Shown: positions 15,795 to 32,400, counted from the stretch's first letter. The stretch: DNA of 64,000 nt from Chrysomallon squamiferum (GCA_012295275.1 CM022665.1:8009976-8073975), one strand, 5' to 3'. Notes: generated by a model from the letters alone, not told the origin. A program made the numbers and translations.

Positions 15795-16079
15795 TAAAAA
15801 CAAGTATTAGGAAGTTCTGTCCAAGTTAAGAATCATTTTCTAAAAAGCTATACCTTACTAACAGTGTTGGATAAAAAAAATTCTGAAGAATTATATATCT
15901 TCCACTGATATACTAGCATCCTATTCATTCTGGTGACATTCTATAACTGTATTTAAATTGTTAATGGGTTTGGGACCTTCATGTATCTAGCCTCAAGACT
16001 GATGAGGAACTGCAGATGACTGCTCATTAGTTGGATGTCTTTATAAGATTTCAGTTCAGCAAGATCACTGAATACTAAG

Positions 16080-16114
<35 letters not shown>

Positions 16115-19100
16115 AAGTATTCTTCTCCAGGAAAATGGTTTTGACAATATATCTGTAAAAACAAGTCACTTCTGTATCACTAAAACAATGTTCATATTCT
16201 AGATAACAGAGAAAAAAAAATAGATGGTACTTCTTGCCAAACTTAATAACATATATACAAAACTAGCAGTGGTGTATTTTTTAGTCTTTGTTACTGAACA
16301 TTTGCTATATCAACCAAAATATTTAATGTTGTTTACAATTAATTTTAATTTTATGCACAAGTAAATTCTGCTTTCTCATTGTACAAATTTGTTTTGTACT
16401 TCATATATTTAGTAAGCTTAAGAACATATTAAATTTGAAATGAAGTAAACAAGAAGTATTTTTTTTATACATTTAATATGCTGGCACAATTCACTGTCTT
16501 CTTTTTAACTTAATGAATAAAATGTTTTGAAGATGAAAAAGAAACAGCGTAAAAAAAAATAATTAAAAAAAAAAAAAGTTTTGGAACTATTAAAGTATAT
16601 AAACACAAACTAATATTTGTACTTGTGATTTAACTGTAAATGATGTTAAAATAAATGAAAACAAATCTCCACAAAGAATACAAAGTCTTCTCGGTAATGC
16701 TTAAGATTCTCATAAGAGTAAACAATAATGATGTAATTAGCAAAGCCATATACTTTTATAATGTTGAGAGAAGTTATTGGTGGACTGGGAAAAGTAATCA
16801 TCAACAACTATCTGAAATTGAAATCATACTTGTGTTTACTCATGCAAGTAATTGCAATTAAGATCTCATGAATGGCAAATATTTGGTGTAAAACTGGCAC
16901 AAGAAGAAGTTGTTGTGTTCTGCTTTGTTTGGATATCTATAGATGGAACATGGGCTGGCGGGCCTTGTCTAAAGTGACTGATTTGCCTTCAGTGATAGGC
17001 ACTGCAGTATTGATCTTTACCTCAAGCTTATTTGTCTTCCAGTAGATAGTCTCTCTTGGTGCAAGTATCACTGCTAATTATATGTTTAATGCAGCTTAAA
17101 CAAAGGCTTAGTTACTACATGTCAGAGAAAATGCCACCAATTGGCTGTAACAAGCTTCTGACACACTGCTGCAGGTACTTAATCGTCTGTATAGACCAAC
17201 ATTCTCTCACACAAATTGTCATAGCAAGATCAGTCTTTAAGAAGGATATTATTATTATTATTATTATTGTTATTATTTTATTTTTTATTATTGTTTTAAC
17301 TAAAATTCAGGCTGAGTTTAAGAATTCTGCCATGGGCTTATAAATATACATTGTTCCTGACAGTTATATATTTCAATCAGGTGATTTGAGACCAGTTTTA
17401 TTTTCATCTATTTCTGAGTTTGTCATAAAGTAACATAATATTTATTATCAAAAAAAATTGAATAAAAAAAAAAAAAAAATAAAAAAAAAAAAAAATAAAT
17501 TAAAAAAAAAAAAATAATAATAATAATAAAATGATTAAAAAACAACAACAACAGATTTCATCTTTTTGGCACTGAAAATAATACTACAGGAATCAAAACT
17601 CAGACAACTTGGGGCCAACCAATAGACAATTTTGTCATTTATTGATGCCAAAAAAATGTTTTTACCCTTTTCAAAATTATCACCAATCATCTTTTGCGAC
17701 TTGTTAAATTACTGCATGAAAATATAGTTGATATCTTATGGGAAAAAGAACATCATTTTAGTTATTTTATATGAAATCTGAGACTTATTTAAAAAATGGA
17801 TAAACTGTTTTTCTTTTTAATTATTTTTAATCCAAATAAATTGCTTTTTTTATCAAATGAAATCATTTCATCCTGAAGATTATATGATCCTTTTTTCCCC
17901 CCTTTTTTGGAATATTATATCTATTCCTGTTAATATATATTCTTTTTTTCCCATACTGTTTAAGATGTTAGTGCATATAGTTTTAAAATAAGGGGAAAAT
18001 AAATAAATAAATAAATAAATAAAAATAAAATATTTAAAAAATTGAATTTGTATTAAAGCCAGAAGATTTCAGATAATTCTTTCAACTTATTCTAGAAATA
18101 TAATCTGATGCAAAATTATATGGGTTAGTATTTTGTAAATTAGATAATGACTAATCAGTAAATTATTTATGAAATCCAGAATATGATCTTGAAACAAGGA
18201 AGATCTTGTGATTCTTTGTGGGTTTCTTTTTTCAAAATTCAGACTCTGATTAGTGCTCAAAGATCATAGAAATGAAGTCTGAGCTATCAGTATTTTTCAA
18301 TGACATAATGTCCCAGGGACTTCAGGCACCATTGCATTCTTATTTCTGATTTTGATGTCTGTATGCATGCAGTGTCAAAATCATCTCTTCTGCTAATAAG
18401 TGAGTCTGTTTTGACAAAAAAAAAAAAAAAAAAGTATTTGGAGACTTGGTGAGAATCCAATTACTGGTACTGGTTCAGTAGCAATAAGTCACAACCTGAG
18501 GGTCTGTCGGGGCTTCTAATGACTTGGACATATCATGTGGTGTCAAGCTGTAATGGCCATCTCATCGTGTCCATGATTCTCATCACACTGTGCATACATT
18601 TAATCATATTCTAATAATAAGGTGGCGCAGTTTCATCTCCAAAGAAAAGAAAGCAGTGGTGCTTAATCAGTTACATAAAGAAAATGCTGGCATGCTGTTT
18701 GCTAACAGATACTTTCAACAAGTTTCTGACACGTCCTTTGACATCAAAGCTAACTGAACAAGTTCTGAGGAGAGTTATTAAGTTAGCAGATCCTGAAATT
18801 AGAATAACCCTTGAAGACTAATTAATTATTTTTGTATATCCCTAATTCTGTATATAAAACCAATAATTATATTACAAAAGTGATAATAATGCTGTAATGG
18901 GCACAAATTAAAACAATAAATTTGATTTCTAGTCATAACTTAATACATACTTTAACCAAACTAGCACAGAATCCTAAGTTTCATCATGCTATTTCTGTTT
19001 ATTTTATTTCATATTTATTTTAACTAAAAGTGTTTCTTTGAATATGATGTCACTTTTTAACTTGCTTCTTCAATTTTTTGCTGATTTTTTTTCTTCATTG

Positions 19101-21891
19101 ATTATTTTAACTATTATAGCTGTTCTCTGCTGACCTGCTACTGTATCTTTCACTAATGTTGTGTTTGCTAACGGCGAAAGATTATGAAATATTGACTGTT
19201 TATGTCAGCAACACTTAAAACACAAAGGGTTTCTGCGAGGGATGTAATCAATATCTAGGACAAAAGGTGTTGTGTGAATTATTTATTTTTCCACCTTGTT
19301 GCATTTTAATAGTGTTATCCATGAAGGGTTGTTAAAATGATATAGTTCAATAGATGTCGTTCCATAATTATGTGCTTCAGACGTTTATAGTCTCTAACCC
19401 TCTTTCCATAAAAATAAAAATAACAATAAATAGCTAAATCTATAAGATCATAAAAACAGTTGAGTGGAGAAAAATAAAGTTGAAATATTAATAAGTGATG
19501 ATAAAAAGTTGTTAATGGAGGCCGCGGCGTGACATGTTTAATAGCAGGCAGAAACAGATGAAGCTCCAATATACATGAAAAACAATGAGTAAGACAGAAC
19601 CCTACCATGAACTGTAATGATAAAACATCAAAGATGAAACTCAAATCTGATCTCTATAGAGATTATTAGACTAGGTTATAATTTTTATGACTATTAAAAG
19701 TTTGAAGTCTTAACACTTTATATCTTTAATTCTGACATAAATAATGACAAACAAGACTAACCTCGGCCTGTAGTTTTTATCTTTGGATCATATATGACGA
19801 AATCTGGTCTCAATTTGCTTGCTCTTTTTCCTTTTAAAAGTGGAATAAGACCACCAAGATATTCCAGATATAATGTATAATGGCCTCCTGAAGTCTCATC
19901 ACCATGTCGAACCATGGTACAGAACATTCGCTCATTGCCTGGAGGAGGGGTACTCACAAATTCCCGTAACTTAAATGGATCAGGTATGTAGCTCTGAAAA
20001 ATAATTTTATTATACTTATTTGACAAAGGAATTAACATTAGGTCATTGTATTACTGATACAGATGACAGCTAAACATAATGGAATACTTTCTCAGTGATC
20101 TTAAAGGACACAATGACCAAGTTTAATTTTCAAAATAATTTCTTCTTGGTGCTGAATGATACAGTGGCTGTGAATTCAAATCCACAAATCATCTAGTTTA
20201 CACAGATAATGGAGAGACTATTCCTCCATTGCCACATCCTAAAATTGCATTGAAAGATGCAAATTCGATTAACCATAATATTAAAATAAAAATCCAGAAT
20301 CTGGTATAGCTGAAAAAAGAACTCAGCCTTTGAAATACAGCCTGATGATTCAAGCTTACTGAAATGGAACTAATCCTGAATTATAGAAGTGGAAGATTTA
20401 TGTTTTTGTAGTTCATAAAACATTCTAATTGAGTGCTTAAATTAATATGCTTCCTAACCTACTGTGCACAGAAAGATTATTTTCAAAATCTTATTAATTT
20501 AACAACATGCTCCTTTTTTTAATAAATTTTTATTTTTGAAAAGCATTATTATTTTTATTTTTGAAAAGCATTATTATTTTCTGTGAACCTATTTGTGTGA
20601 ACTGTGAACTGTATTTGAATATGTTATTATTTCTCTTTTTCCTGGGTGTTTGTGCATGCATATATGATTGTGAGTATATGTGTGTGCATGTTTTACTCTC
20701 ATATATTTAATAAAAGTTTCCATTCCTTTTTAATACAGTTACAAAAATGAAATACCAGCTTACTTTAATTGTTGGAGAGAAAAGAGCTTGTGCTCCAAGT
20801 CTCAGCCTGGTTGGCAGGGGAAGTTTGTCAATATTTTTTTCTTGGCGCACTACTTTTTTAACAACTCGTTGGCACAAGAACTGCAGCGGTGCTACCTGTT
20901 TACTAATCCATGCGACATACAAATGGCACCCAGCAGCCATGAAAAGACGTCTGTCATTATGGCCCCAAGTCAATGCTGTCAGAGGTTTACCCTGAAAAAC
21001 AGATACATCTAATATAACCATCACTAAAATTAATACCAGAGTTTAATTGTGGGTTAATACTTTTCAGTTTTATCACTAAAACTGATACTATACAACTAAA
21101 GATGCATTATCTCAGAATTATAGGCCTGGTTATAACAAAATGGTAATATATTTTTTCTTTAAATTTTTCTGAAATGAAGCTGGAGAATTACTAAATTACT
21201 ATTACTGAACAAAATAAAAAGTTTCAAATTTTTATTTTAATATGCTTTTAAGTAAACAGGAATATATATATATATATATTACATAAATAAGCACCTGCTA
21301 AAAACATTTTCAAATTCTATTATTTTGCAATATATCATTTACTGACTCTGAAAAACATTATGATAAGATGTTCCTGCAAGTGGCTCAAAGTTTTCATGAT
21401 CATTGGAAAATCATTATTTTATTGTGTATTGTTCAGTATGTCAATTTGCTGATATTAAATCATCAATTATTCTCCAGGAAAGAAAGACCGAAAAAAAAGA
21501 AATGTGTGTGTGTGTGTGTGTGTGTTTATTTAAAGCAAACAAAATATTAATTTTTTTTTAAATTAATTATTCTTGTCCAAAAAATTCAGGAGTAGTTTTA
21601 CATCATCAAAATTTTAAAATATTTAATTATTAGTTTTTCATTTTAACTTCATAGCTAATAAACTTCTTTTTCATGTGTTTTGATTATTTCCTGAATCACA
21701 TCACTGAAAATTATTTCCCAAGGGAAAATAAACACGATATGTTGTGATAACATGCATAATAAACAGGTTTCTTACATTGTTGATTTTAATCTAAATCTCT
21801 GAAATTATTATGAAATATTTGGAGCTTTTGTGTGTTTTATTATTATTATTTTTTTTAAATCAAATTTTTTTTTTTTTCATTTGTGGTTGTC

Positions 21892-21934
<43 letters not shown>

Positions 21935-24900
21935 CATTAGGGAACATACCATGCCAAACAATATAACATAATTAATTAATGCCTGACATTTTATACCCAA
22001 TTCAAATGAAAACAAACAATAACAAATAATATCAAATGACATGGTATCTCTAAGCAGGCATCAACAACCTGATCTGTCAGTAGCTAAATATATAGAAACA
22101 GGTTTCATGGTTTGCATTATTACATATGCTAAGTTTAAGTCTGTACCTTGCTATCTGTAATTAACTGATACATCTGATATACATTTAGTGGTACGTTTAT
22201 GTGGGGGACATCAATATTCCTATCTGTCTCCAAAAAGCTTCATTTAAGAAAGCACTGTTTCGGTTTACCTTTGATTTATTAAAAAACCATTAAGCAGTTA
22301 AACCAAGACAGTTTACAGTAATTGTGCGGTAATGTTTACATGTATATTAATATTTATAAAATGTATATACATTATTAGTGAAATATGATAAAGTGTTTCT
22401 GTATAAACAAAATGCTGTTTTGTATATAATGTACAGTGAGCTAACTGCCATGTAAACATCTGGATGAATACAGTTAATAAATTTGAGGGGTGAAGCATTT
22501 TAGTTCTATATTTGGCATAATATTGAGGCATTTCATCTCACTTTACGTTCTAGCAAAAAATAAATCTTTAATATGAACAAAATATATTTGGAACAATATC
22601 TGTAATGACATAAACAAAAGTATAACAAGTAATTGAATAATGTTTGTCTTGTCATTAATTAATTTTACTCTGAGAGATGAATGTTAAAACATTTTTGGTG
22701 TGCCTTCTGACCTGAGATGGTATGATGACCCAGTGTTTGAGTTTGCCTTCTTTGGAATAGAAGTGAAGCTCGTTTCTGCATTGCAAGTTTGGAAGTCTTA
22801 TAAAACCAGCTACAGCCAAATATTCTCCACAGTTTGACCAGTCCATCTTCAAACCTGAAACACACCAAAGAATAAAATGTGTGCATTATCAATTCACTGG
22901 GACAGCAAAAATGACATAAATTTCATCCATCTCTTTATAAAAGAAAAAAAAAAAAAAAAAAAAGAAAGAAAGAAAAAAAAGCTTTAGAGAAAAATAAATA
23001 TTTTTTAAAAATTACAGACAATAAATATTTTTTAAAATTACAGATGATAAATATTTCATCTACAGCACAATCTAATTTTTCAGTTTGAAAATAATCAATG
23101 GATATTACTAAAATATTAATTATTTTGTTAATCAAATGGAAAACTAGGATTCAAAAATTGATTTTTTGTGAAGGAAGAAGACCAAGAAAACATTACTGGG
23201 TAACAAATTTTTTTTTTAAAATAAAAATCATAAAAAGGGACACTTAATGTGCAAATGAGTGTATGTATTTTTCTTTTCCTATTTAACATTATTAAATGGG
23301 AACAAATTAATAAAGGGATACAAATGCCATTATGATCATCAAACATCAATGGTTTAAAAAAACAAGATCAGTTAAATTATTGTAAGTAACTTAATATTTT
23401 AAAAAGAATTAATTGTAAAATATCCACTCTAAAGTCTTATTTTAGCACAAATGCTATACATGAAATATCTAGGTTAAACTACAATTAATCACTGTTTCAG
23501 ATTAATAAAAACTAACAATTCTGAAACAAAGGCAGTTTAATTCAGACAATTTAACTTTCCTTAGAGAAATTTTAGCTGTAAAAAAAAAAGTCAGTAATGC
23601 CAACCATGTAATCTGATAACATTAATACGATTTTTGTTGTTGCTGCTACTTCGCTGTGTATTGATACATGTATATTTGCATGTTACTGTGAGTAAGGCAA
23701 TGAAATGCTGCTCATATATTTATTGCTTTCTTGGTTTCTAAACAGTTAAAACAAAAATAAAGTGGATTGATGTTAGTTATTACACTTTCCAAATGTAGAA
23801 ATTGTGTTCTAACCACTGTGGTGTGAAAAAAAAAAAAAAAAAAAAAAAAATTGTTAACTACTCCTATTATTCTGTACTAAACGAAAAACAGATGAACATG
23901 AATACTGTTTTTAAAACAATCAGAACACGACTAATTTCTGAGTCACTGAATGAACAAAACTAACGTAATGGCTGACGACAACAAATAATTGTAGTAATTA
24001 TTCTCATGTTACACCGTTCACCATAATGAGCACAGCGATGCTGCTGCTCATGAAAACAAGCCATTACTGTTCTAAAGATTCCATTTAGATAATGGAGAAT
24101 CAATATTCCTACAATCCAGTTTCTTGATGCCAGTACAACAAAAGCCACAGGTAAGTTCTGTACTAGAGAATAAGATTCCATCAGAACCTGATCAAAGATT
24201 AAAATTGGAACTCGCAGAATGAACAATGGACAATTTTCTAATAAGATGCGGCATGCAGCGTGGTAGTCACAACAGGGAAAGTGTATGGAGCTGAATCTGA
24301 GAAATCTATAGAGAAACAAATTAATGTGAAAGACTGGCTAAAGACAACATAATACACCTGTGAAATCACTGGCAGTAAAAATATTTCCCATTGTCAGTTT
24401 ATCTCAGTCTTATGGCATGTAATTCTACTTCATTTATCAGAGAATAAAGAAATGTGTGTTTATCAGTAAAACATCACTTTTTTAATCAGTGACTGTCATG
24501 CATCTACAGTATTAGAATTATACCACTGTGATTTATAATGATAATAATAACAATAATAATAGTAGTAATAATAATAAGATTCCAGAGTTCGATCGAGAAT
24601 TTCACAAAAGAAGGCAATTCCATCACTATAACAGTTGCAATGTTCAAAGTGAGATGAGTTTATTATAAGGAAAAAGGAAAATTGACTGATTACAGTGACA
24701 GCATGAACTAGGTGCACTGATGTTGATAAAATGAGTAATTCAAGAATCACTTTTCATAGTTTTGTCTCACCAAAAGATAGTTTATATATGATGAAAGCGT
24801 AATCATTTTTTTTATTTTTATTGATTTTATTTTATTTTTTCTGCTGGCAAGAATCACAAGGACTAAAAACTCATTTTCTGTTTATTTTCAAAGATATTTT

Positions 24901-25087
24901 AATTCTGCCAAAAACACAAAAACAAAAAAACTAAACACATTTAAAGAAAAACAGTAAATTAAATGTGTAACGATTAATACTTTAACTTAAACAATTGTCA
25001 TAACAGCTGTAAAATTAATCTACTTCTTATGTACCAAAAGTAACAAACTTTTAATTTTTACTTATTCAATAGTTGAGTGAAAATTAG

Positions 25088-25136
<49 letters not shown>

Positions 25137-28100
25137 AGAAAAAGAAAGCATGCCTTTCATATTAAAAAGTTCTAATTTTGGTAAGTCTTATCAATGATTC
25201 ACAAAGTGTTGTTGTTTGTCAGTTTTTGAAAATTATTGTGTGCAAGCTTGAGGGTTGTGTAACTGCTGATTACTCCATGACAGCTCCATTTAAAAATATT
25301 AGTATGTATATCCTAAGATATTAATTTCTGGAACCATCTTATTAACCATTAATGAAATAAATTATTTAACAGATAGAATAATTAAGTACACAAGACATGG
25401 ATATTCAAGTTTAATAAACAACACTCATTCATCTTATTAATGCTACATTTTGATTAATGAATTCCTAGCCTCTTTTGTTTTGAGACAACTGATATTAGAT
25501 TAGCTTATTTGTCCCAGAAGGGTTATTGTCATAGTTAATTCTTTCTGACACTATATATGGCCTACCATAGATGTTATTATGGATTATGAGTGGTTTGGGA
25601 ACAATATCTAACTGATGGTGTACTATAGACAAAATTATCATCTATCCCAGATCTATTATGAAAAGTAATCTATTCTGACCTAGTCAATGGACAAAGGATG
25701 TACGAAAGAATAAGCTTTTAAGTTTGATCTAATTTTCTTTTCTTTTCATGTCATACTGACATAATGGTAAAAAAATAAATGAAAATATTTTATTTTAATT
25801 TATAATAAAAAAATATAACAACAATGGCATGCTGGATGCGATATAAAAAAATAAAACAAAAACATAACCATGAATATTCTTCATACCTGTTAGTGTTGTG
25901 TATACTATTTTCGGGCAGACATCATCATAACTATTAAGAAGGAACACATCACCATATTTGAACGAAACTGCTAGCATGTAATTCTTTTGATTATTTGCTG
26001 AAAAATAAAAATACAAAATCTGTTATCACATGTCAGTAATCTTTCATTATTTTGGTAAGTCACTTTTCTATTAAGAAATAATTTTAAACTTGAGCCCAAA
26101 ATCCAGCTAATGTTTGCAATAACATTATAAATCAATATTTATAGTTGGATCAATTATAATGCCAGAGTTTCAGTGTCATATTATAATATTACACTTAATA
26201 TGTATATTATTTTAAAGCTCTGCACTCTCTACGTGGATTATGATATAAAACCATTCTTTAAATACTGATAATTTTATTGTGCCATATTTTATTCTTAGAT
26301 ATATAACTAGGTATTTTATAAGTATATTAAAATGTTCTACACTGTCTGTAGATGTAGGTAGATCAACATCTCTTGATAAAACAATTTGAAATTTAGTTTT
26401 TCTTCCAATACCTTTGCTTTGTTTTTCAAGTTTGAACAATGGTTAATTGTCCAATGCCCCTCAAAAAGAAAAGATATGAAAACCATCAATATTTCTCAAC
26501 TTGATCTATAAAGGTCAGTTTTCGGTTTGCAAGACTTAACATTATTATGTCTCACCCACACTGGAAAGCCGACATTATCTAGATCTGTTATGTTTCACAC
26601 AGCACAACCCAAAGGACTGTCATTTTGACAAACATCATGGAGCAAGGATTTAACATTAACTACTCAATTACCTGTAAAGCCATTGTGATGACGGGTAAAG
26701 TCATCTGCTTCATATCAAAACTGCTGAGAAATTTGAAGAGTCTTAGAATTTCATAGCCAATAAAATTTATTATAAGAAAGCTTTTATAATAGTTAAGTAT
26801 TTTGACATTTTCATAAAAATAAAAATAACTTGTATGACATTAAGTTAAAAGCACCATCCTGCCAAATGATACCTAATAACTGTAGAAAGGAATACCTAAT
26901 GTAGTTTTAATTTTGTAACCAATTTTTCTGTTGACACTTCAGTTTGTATCAAAGGAATCAATGCCATTTTGACCTTGGAATATTTCATTATTGCACAAGG
27001 CAATCAAATTGTGATCTGGCATTTATTACTACAAATGTGACTTTTAATAACTCAGCTGCTGTCTGACAAATTAATTGAGGTGTGAGTTGGAATATTTTCC
27101 ATTAACAGTACTAGAAGAAACATACGTAAATACTTTATCTGTGTTACTCTAGTAGTACAAATTAAATAGTAACTGTAAACTACTCCAGTGTTGGTCAAAT
27201 TAAATAACCAGTGATTCTAGAATACCTTAATGTTAACAGAAGATCTACCATTTCTGTATTTGATACAATATCAATCACTAATCATGAGATAGCTTTGGTA
27301 CTATATGAATTAGCATAGGTTTGATTATTCTGCAAAATAACCAACCTAAAATTTTAAATATATGTATATTTATATATATGTATGTAACTATACCATTGCA
27401 ATAATAATGTTGTAAGGAAAGAGTTAAGTTAAAAGATATAACAAACAACAAGTGAAAATCTATCATCTTTGATGTATAAATTCTTAATATACCAAAGTTA
27501 CACTTTTTCACCCAGTCAGAGATTTAAGCTTGTGAATGTCAACAAACATTGGTAAAGTATATATTAAATGCTGCTTCAGTATATATTTCATAAAGTTGTA
27601 TCACAAATTCAGTTTATCATAAAAATTAAAAAAAAATAAAATACAATAATTAAATAAAATTATAAAAACATTTCATATTATTTGGGTTTTGGGATTTTTT
27701 TTTTAAATGTTTTTGAAATTTATTTAAATATTTAAAATCAATTCTTTTCCAATAATGTTCAGAAGTTTCCCACAACCAACTAAAAAAAAATATAATAATA
27801 AAAAAAATAATAATTTTAATCTCCCGAACTGACAAGAAGTAAAATAATGCCTGCATCATGCTTAATTGGACAGAACCTTGCAAACTTAAATCACTTAAAG
27901 ATCTGACTTGCCTGCAGCAACTGAACTGAACTAACAGAAAATAGCAAAGGAAGTCTGTCAGCAATCTAGGTTTTGATTTGAATGTACTGTTTTCTTCTTA
28001 TTTAAAAAATATTTGTTAGTATGTCTGTTTGTATGAATGTATGCATGTGTATATGAATGTATATATGTATATTTAAAAAATTCTTTTAAACAAAATAGTG

Positions 28101-28553
28101 TTTTCACTATTTCCTTTTCTTTTTTCCATCTAGTCATTGTTTCTGCCAATAATTCAATTTGAAAAGAACTATTATGAAAAAGGAAAGATTTAATTTGAAA
28201 ATCAAATAAATAATGCACCCAAATATTTCTTATTGCAAATCAGATGAATCTTTCATTTAAAATATGAGTCTTGTTTTTCTTCTTTTTATTTATTTTATTT
28301 ATTTTTTATTTATTTATTTATTATTATTATTTTTTTAATATATATTTCATTCAGGTAGCCAGTACAATCAAATTTGGTCTTTTTTGTTTTTTCTGTGGAT
28401 GTCTCTTCTCTCTGTGTCTCTGTCCCATACACACTCATACATGCCAATACAAACAATTATACATATAAGGACTTTATATACCTCAGAATTTTAGAAGCAT
28501 TTAATTTTTCACTTTCCCATATAGATATACAGAGGGAGAGGGAGAGGGAGAGG

Positions 28554-28626
<73 letters not shown>

Positions 28627-29385
28627 ATACCATATTAAATCATACAGCTATATTTCTGTACTAGTTCTGCTATTGTCAAGGTTTGTATTTGCACTGTGAA
28701 TTTTATTATCACTCACCTTGATCACATTTATTGTTTTCATCCGTAAATTCTGCTTCCTCCATGTTGAAGCGTTCACAAGACCATGCCATAGAAGAAATCT
28801 CCATACCTTCATGAATAGTAACTTGGGAAACCATAGCACCAGTAGAACTCATTACTATGATTTGACCATCTGTTGTTCCAAACATCACCTGAATATCAAT
28901 TTCAGACTGTCAGGACAAGATTACAAGATAATTGTGTCAAAATTAAATATCTGTCAAAAGAAAAATTTACTTACATAATAATAAAGTTTATTTCATATAC
29001 ACTGCAACCCATGCTAATAAGATAAAAAACATCAGTCACTTATGAATAAAACACAACATGTAATCTGAGAAACACTACAGTTTTCCTGTGCCTATTTTAG
29101 GATACAAATACTTAATACCCAGTTCACAGTGATTTCAGTAACTAACCTTTTGGTCATCAGGTGACCAGACTCCACAAGTAATTGAAGTGTTGTCTAGATT
29201 TAACATAGATGACCAATACCTCTGTCCTGCAACAGATCCAACCAGGACAAAACCATCTCGATAGCAGATCAAAGCCATGCGACCATCATGTGACCATGCA
29301 AAATCTGTCACCTTCAAAAAACAATAAAACAATACTTTGTTATAACTGTTAAATTTTCATAAACGTAGCTGAAACAATTAATAGG

Positions 29386-29453
<68 letters not shown>

Positions 29454-32400
29454 TTTTTTATTATTATTATTATAATTGTTGTTATTACTAAATTATTTAT
29501 AAAATATATTTATAAGAAGATTTATATTTTTATTATAATAATTATATATTTTCAGAAGGAACAGTTTCAGAATAAAAATCAGAATTTAAAAAAAGAAAAG
29601 AAATGGAGTATGCTGTTATTTCTCACAATATTACCCATTTTTATTTTACAGACATAATGTGGAACTAAGTGCTCAACTTGGCTTGGTGGTTGACAATTTT
29701 TCCACACAAACAGCCATTAACAGAAAAAATTATTACCTCCCCTGGGAGCCAGCTCATCATTTAAATGAGCAGGAAAATGTGCTGGGTTAACCTAAAAATA
29801 TAAACGATAGGGACTTGGCATTTACATCGCCATCCCATTTACATTTAGTTTTAGAATTACCTATTCTATGTGCTTCAGTTACAAAATGATACTGAATTAT
29901 TCATCTCAATTCTAACATTATGGCAATTCATTAAATGATTAAAAGATTAAATGATGAAAGAGATGAAGCCTTTGTTGTCTTTGATCTAAAAGCACAGAGG
30001 ACAATGAGAAGTCAGTTTAAAAATGGTTATTAACATGGGGCTCAGGGAGAAAAGAGTGCGCAGATGAAATTTTAGCTTGAAAGATGATGACCATAAAACA
30101 AGTGAGTTTCAAATGAAAAGCCACATTATTCTCTTAATTCAGTACAACTAATTAATGCAAATTATCTTTCACATAATGTTAGTAGGTTAATATGTCAAAA
30201 ATCAAATCAAGAATTACAACATCAAACTACAAATAAAGTAACACATTATATTACGTCATGTGACAACACAATATAATATATATATATACCTGACTGTTTC
30301 TATCATTAATTAGCTCTATGGACCATCTTCCTTCATGTTTTATCCACACAAAGATAACACCTCGACTGTCACATGTTGCTAATTTCTGGTATGGCTCATT
30401 CCATCGAACCAAAATAGTCTGCAATATATAAAATAGTAAACTGAAAACATAAGAATAGCAGGAACTGCTTGATTTTAAAACTGAATTGCTTTAAAACGTA
30501 TTTATGGATTCATGGTTTTGCTTTGGAGTAATAAAAGTAAAAATGTGTTGTTTTTTTCTCAAAACAAAAGTAATTCCAATGTGTTAATTTAGTTCAGCAT
30601 ATGAAACAAGTAATAAATATAAATTTAATAGAACTCCATTTGCTTTCCATTAGCTGTAGCTTCTTTTTTTTTTTTTTTTTTTTTTTTTTCACTTCAATTA
30701 AATTAGTATTTAGGTTGCTGATATTTTTCTTATTTTATTTACTTAGTTACTAGAATTATAGTTTGTATCTCTCTCTATGATTTTAAATCTGGTGTGACTG
30801 TTAACAAATTATAAATCATTATTCAGAGAAAAAACATCATTATATATTTGCATTATCATTTTATTTTCAGTATGCAAAAATACCATTAAAAAAAATCCTC
30901 AGTCAAAAATAAGGACAGGATTGAGAAAACTGACTGGACTGTAATAAAGTCTCTAAGGAATCTGTCAGAACATAAATTTGCTCAGTCTGCAATAAAAGCA
31001 GTCAGGTTATATTCTGAAAAATTATCTTCAATCAGGCACACACACACAGCAAATCTTTATCATTATTAGTGAGGTGGAATTTTCATCAAATGTTCTTTAA
31101 TTCAATATTCAACTTCATTGGACACAGAGTATGAGCAACAAATTGTCATCTTACTGGGGCCCAGCTGGATCTAACTTTCACAGACCGTAACAGATCCATC
31201 AGTAATATGAATCAGGTGACTAATTTATTTAAAATTAGAAAAGTAAAACAATACCAAGAAAGAAAAGAAAATAACTGAAAATATACATGTTCAACATATG
31301 TGCACATTTTACAACAAAATGAAATACAATTCCGATTTCATTTTACCTGATGCCTTTAAAAGAAGACAGAATACCATTTGATTAGATTGAACTGAAGAAA
31401 TAAATAACATGCTGGTTTTAACATCAGCAATAGAGACAAATAATTCAAAATATTCTCTGATCTTCAAATTTTGGTTCACAGGAAAACATTTTTAATGCAG
31501 GTTCAAAATTTAAAAAAAGTAAGTACCTGCAGTACCTAAATACGCTTTATAAAAATCTTTACATTTTAAAACAAAGAAATATTTACATTTGTTTTTTCTT
31601 TTTTTTCTTTTTTTTTAAATGAAGTAGTTCAAATTAATCATTAATATATTAAAAGGTAGAAACTGCCTTTATTTCTAAATACATGTTCAAATAAAGTTGC
31701 TTTAACCAGTGAAGAACAAAACTATTAATGGAAGCATTTTAGAAAAAAAGAAATCAATAAACAATATTCTGAGGACAATATGACCCAATCCCAAAATTTT
31801 TAAAGTTACAATTATTTTTATGACATCTGGATGAAGACACCAAAGTTCATGTTACTCTGATGGTTCATGGCAAGTAGCTTAGGAATATGCCAAACTTGCC
31901 AGCAAACTAAGAAATTAGAGTGTTTCAAACAACTGTGTACACTACCAGACTAAAACAGCCAATACATCAACCATGACAAGATGATGCTGAAACAAAACAG
32001 AGATGACTGTAAGTCATTAAGTCATACTCAAATTTCCCTTAAATACATTAGATCTTGACAACTTTGCATGACCTGTTCTCTTAGATAATATCTGAAGCTA
32101 ATCACATTGAATGTTTGACAACTAAGTTACATTTGAAGTTTCACTCTACTGCCAAATGTTATCTATGTGTACCATAATAACTAAACCAGTCAATTTTTTT
32201 ATTATTATTTTTTTTTTTTGTGTTGTTGAAGGCATTTAAATTAATATATAAAAGATGCAACAGAAAATGAAAACAAAAAAAAATAAATAAAAAATTCCGT
32301 CCTATTACAAACAAGAAAAAAATCATAACAAAGAAAGTATGATTGGCAACATTTTAAGAATTTTTTTTTTAAATCTCTAACAGTTATTGTACCTTTTATT

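Noticed and set aside
19315-19644. 109-codon minus-strand ORF
   Set aside because: Hydrophobic, low-complexity and without recognisable motifs. It lies in an intron beyond the exon 8 donor and breaks the TULP4-like frame.
20150-20220. Possible tRNA-derived SINE (a GAATTCAAATCC word like a B box)
   Set aside because: No matching A box, tRNA fold or target duplication could be seen, so the word alone is likely chance.
23960-24319. 119-codon minus-strand ORF in a TULP4-like intron
   Set aside because: Somewhat richer in composition than its surroundings, but I recognise no family, and no splice sites join it in frame to the neighbouring exons. It may be an old repeat.
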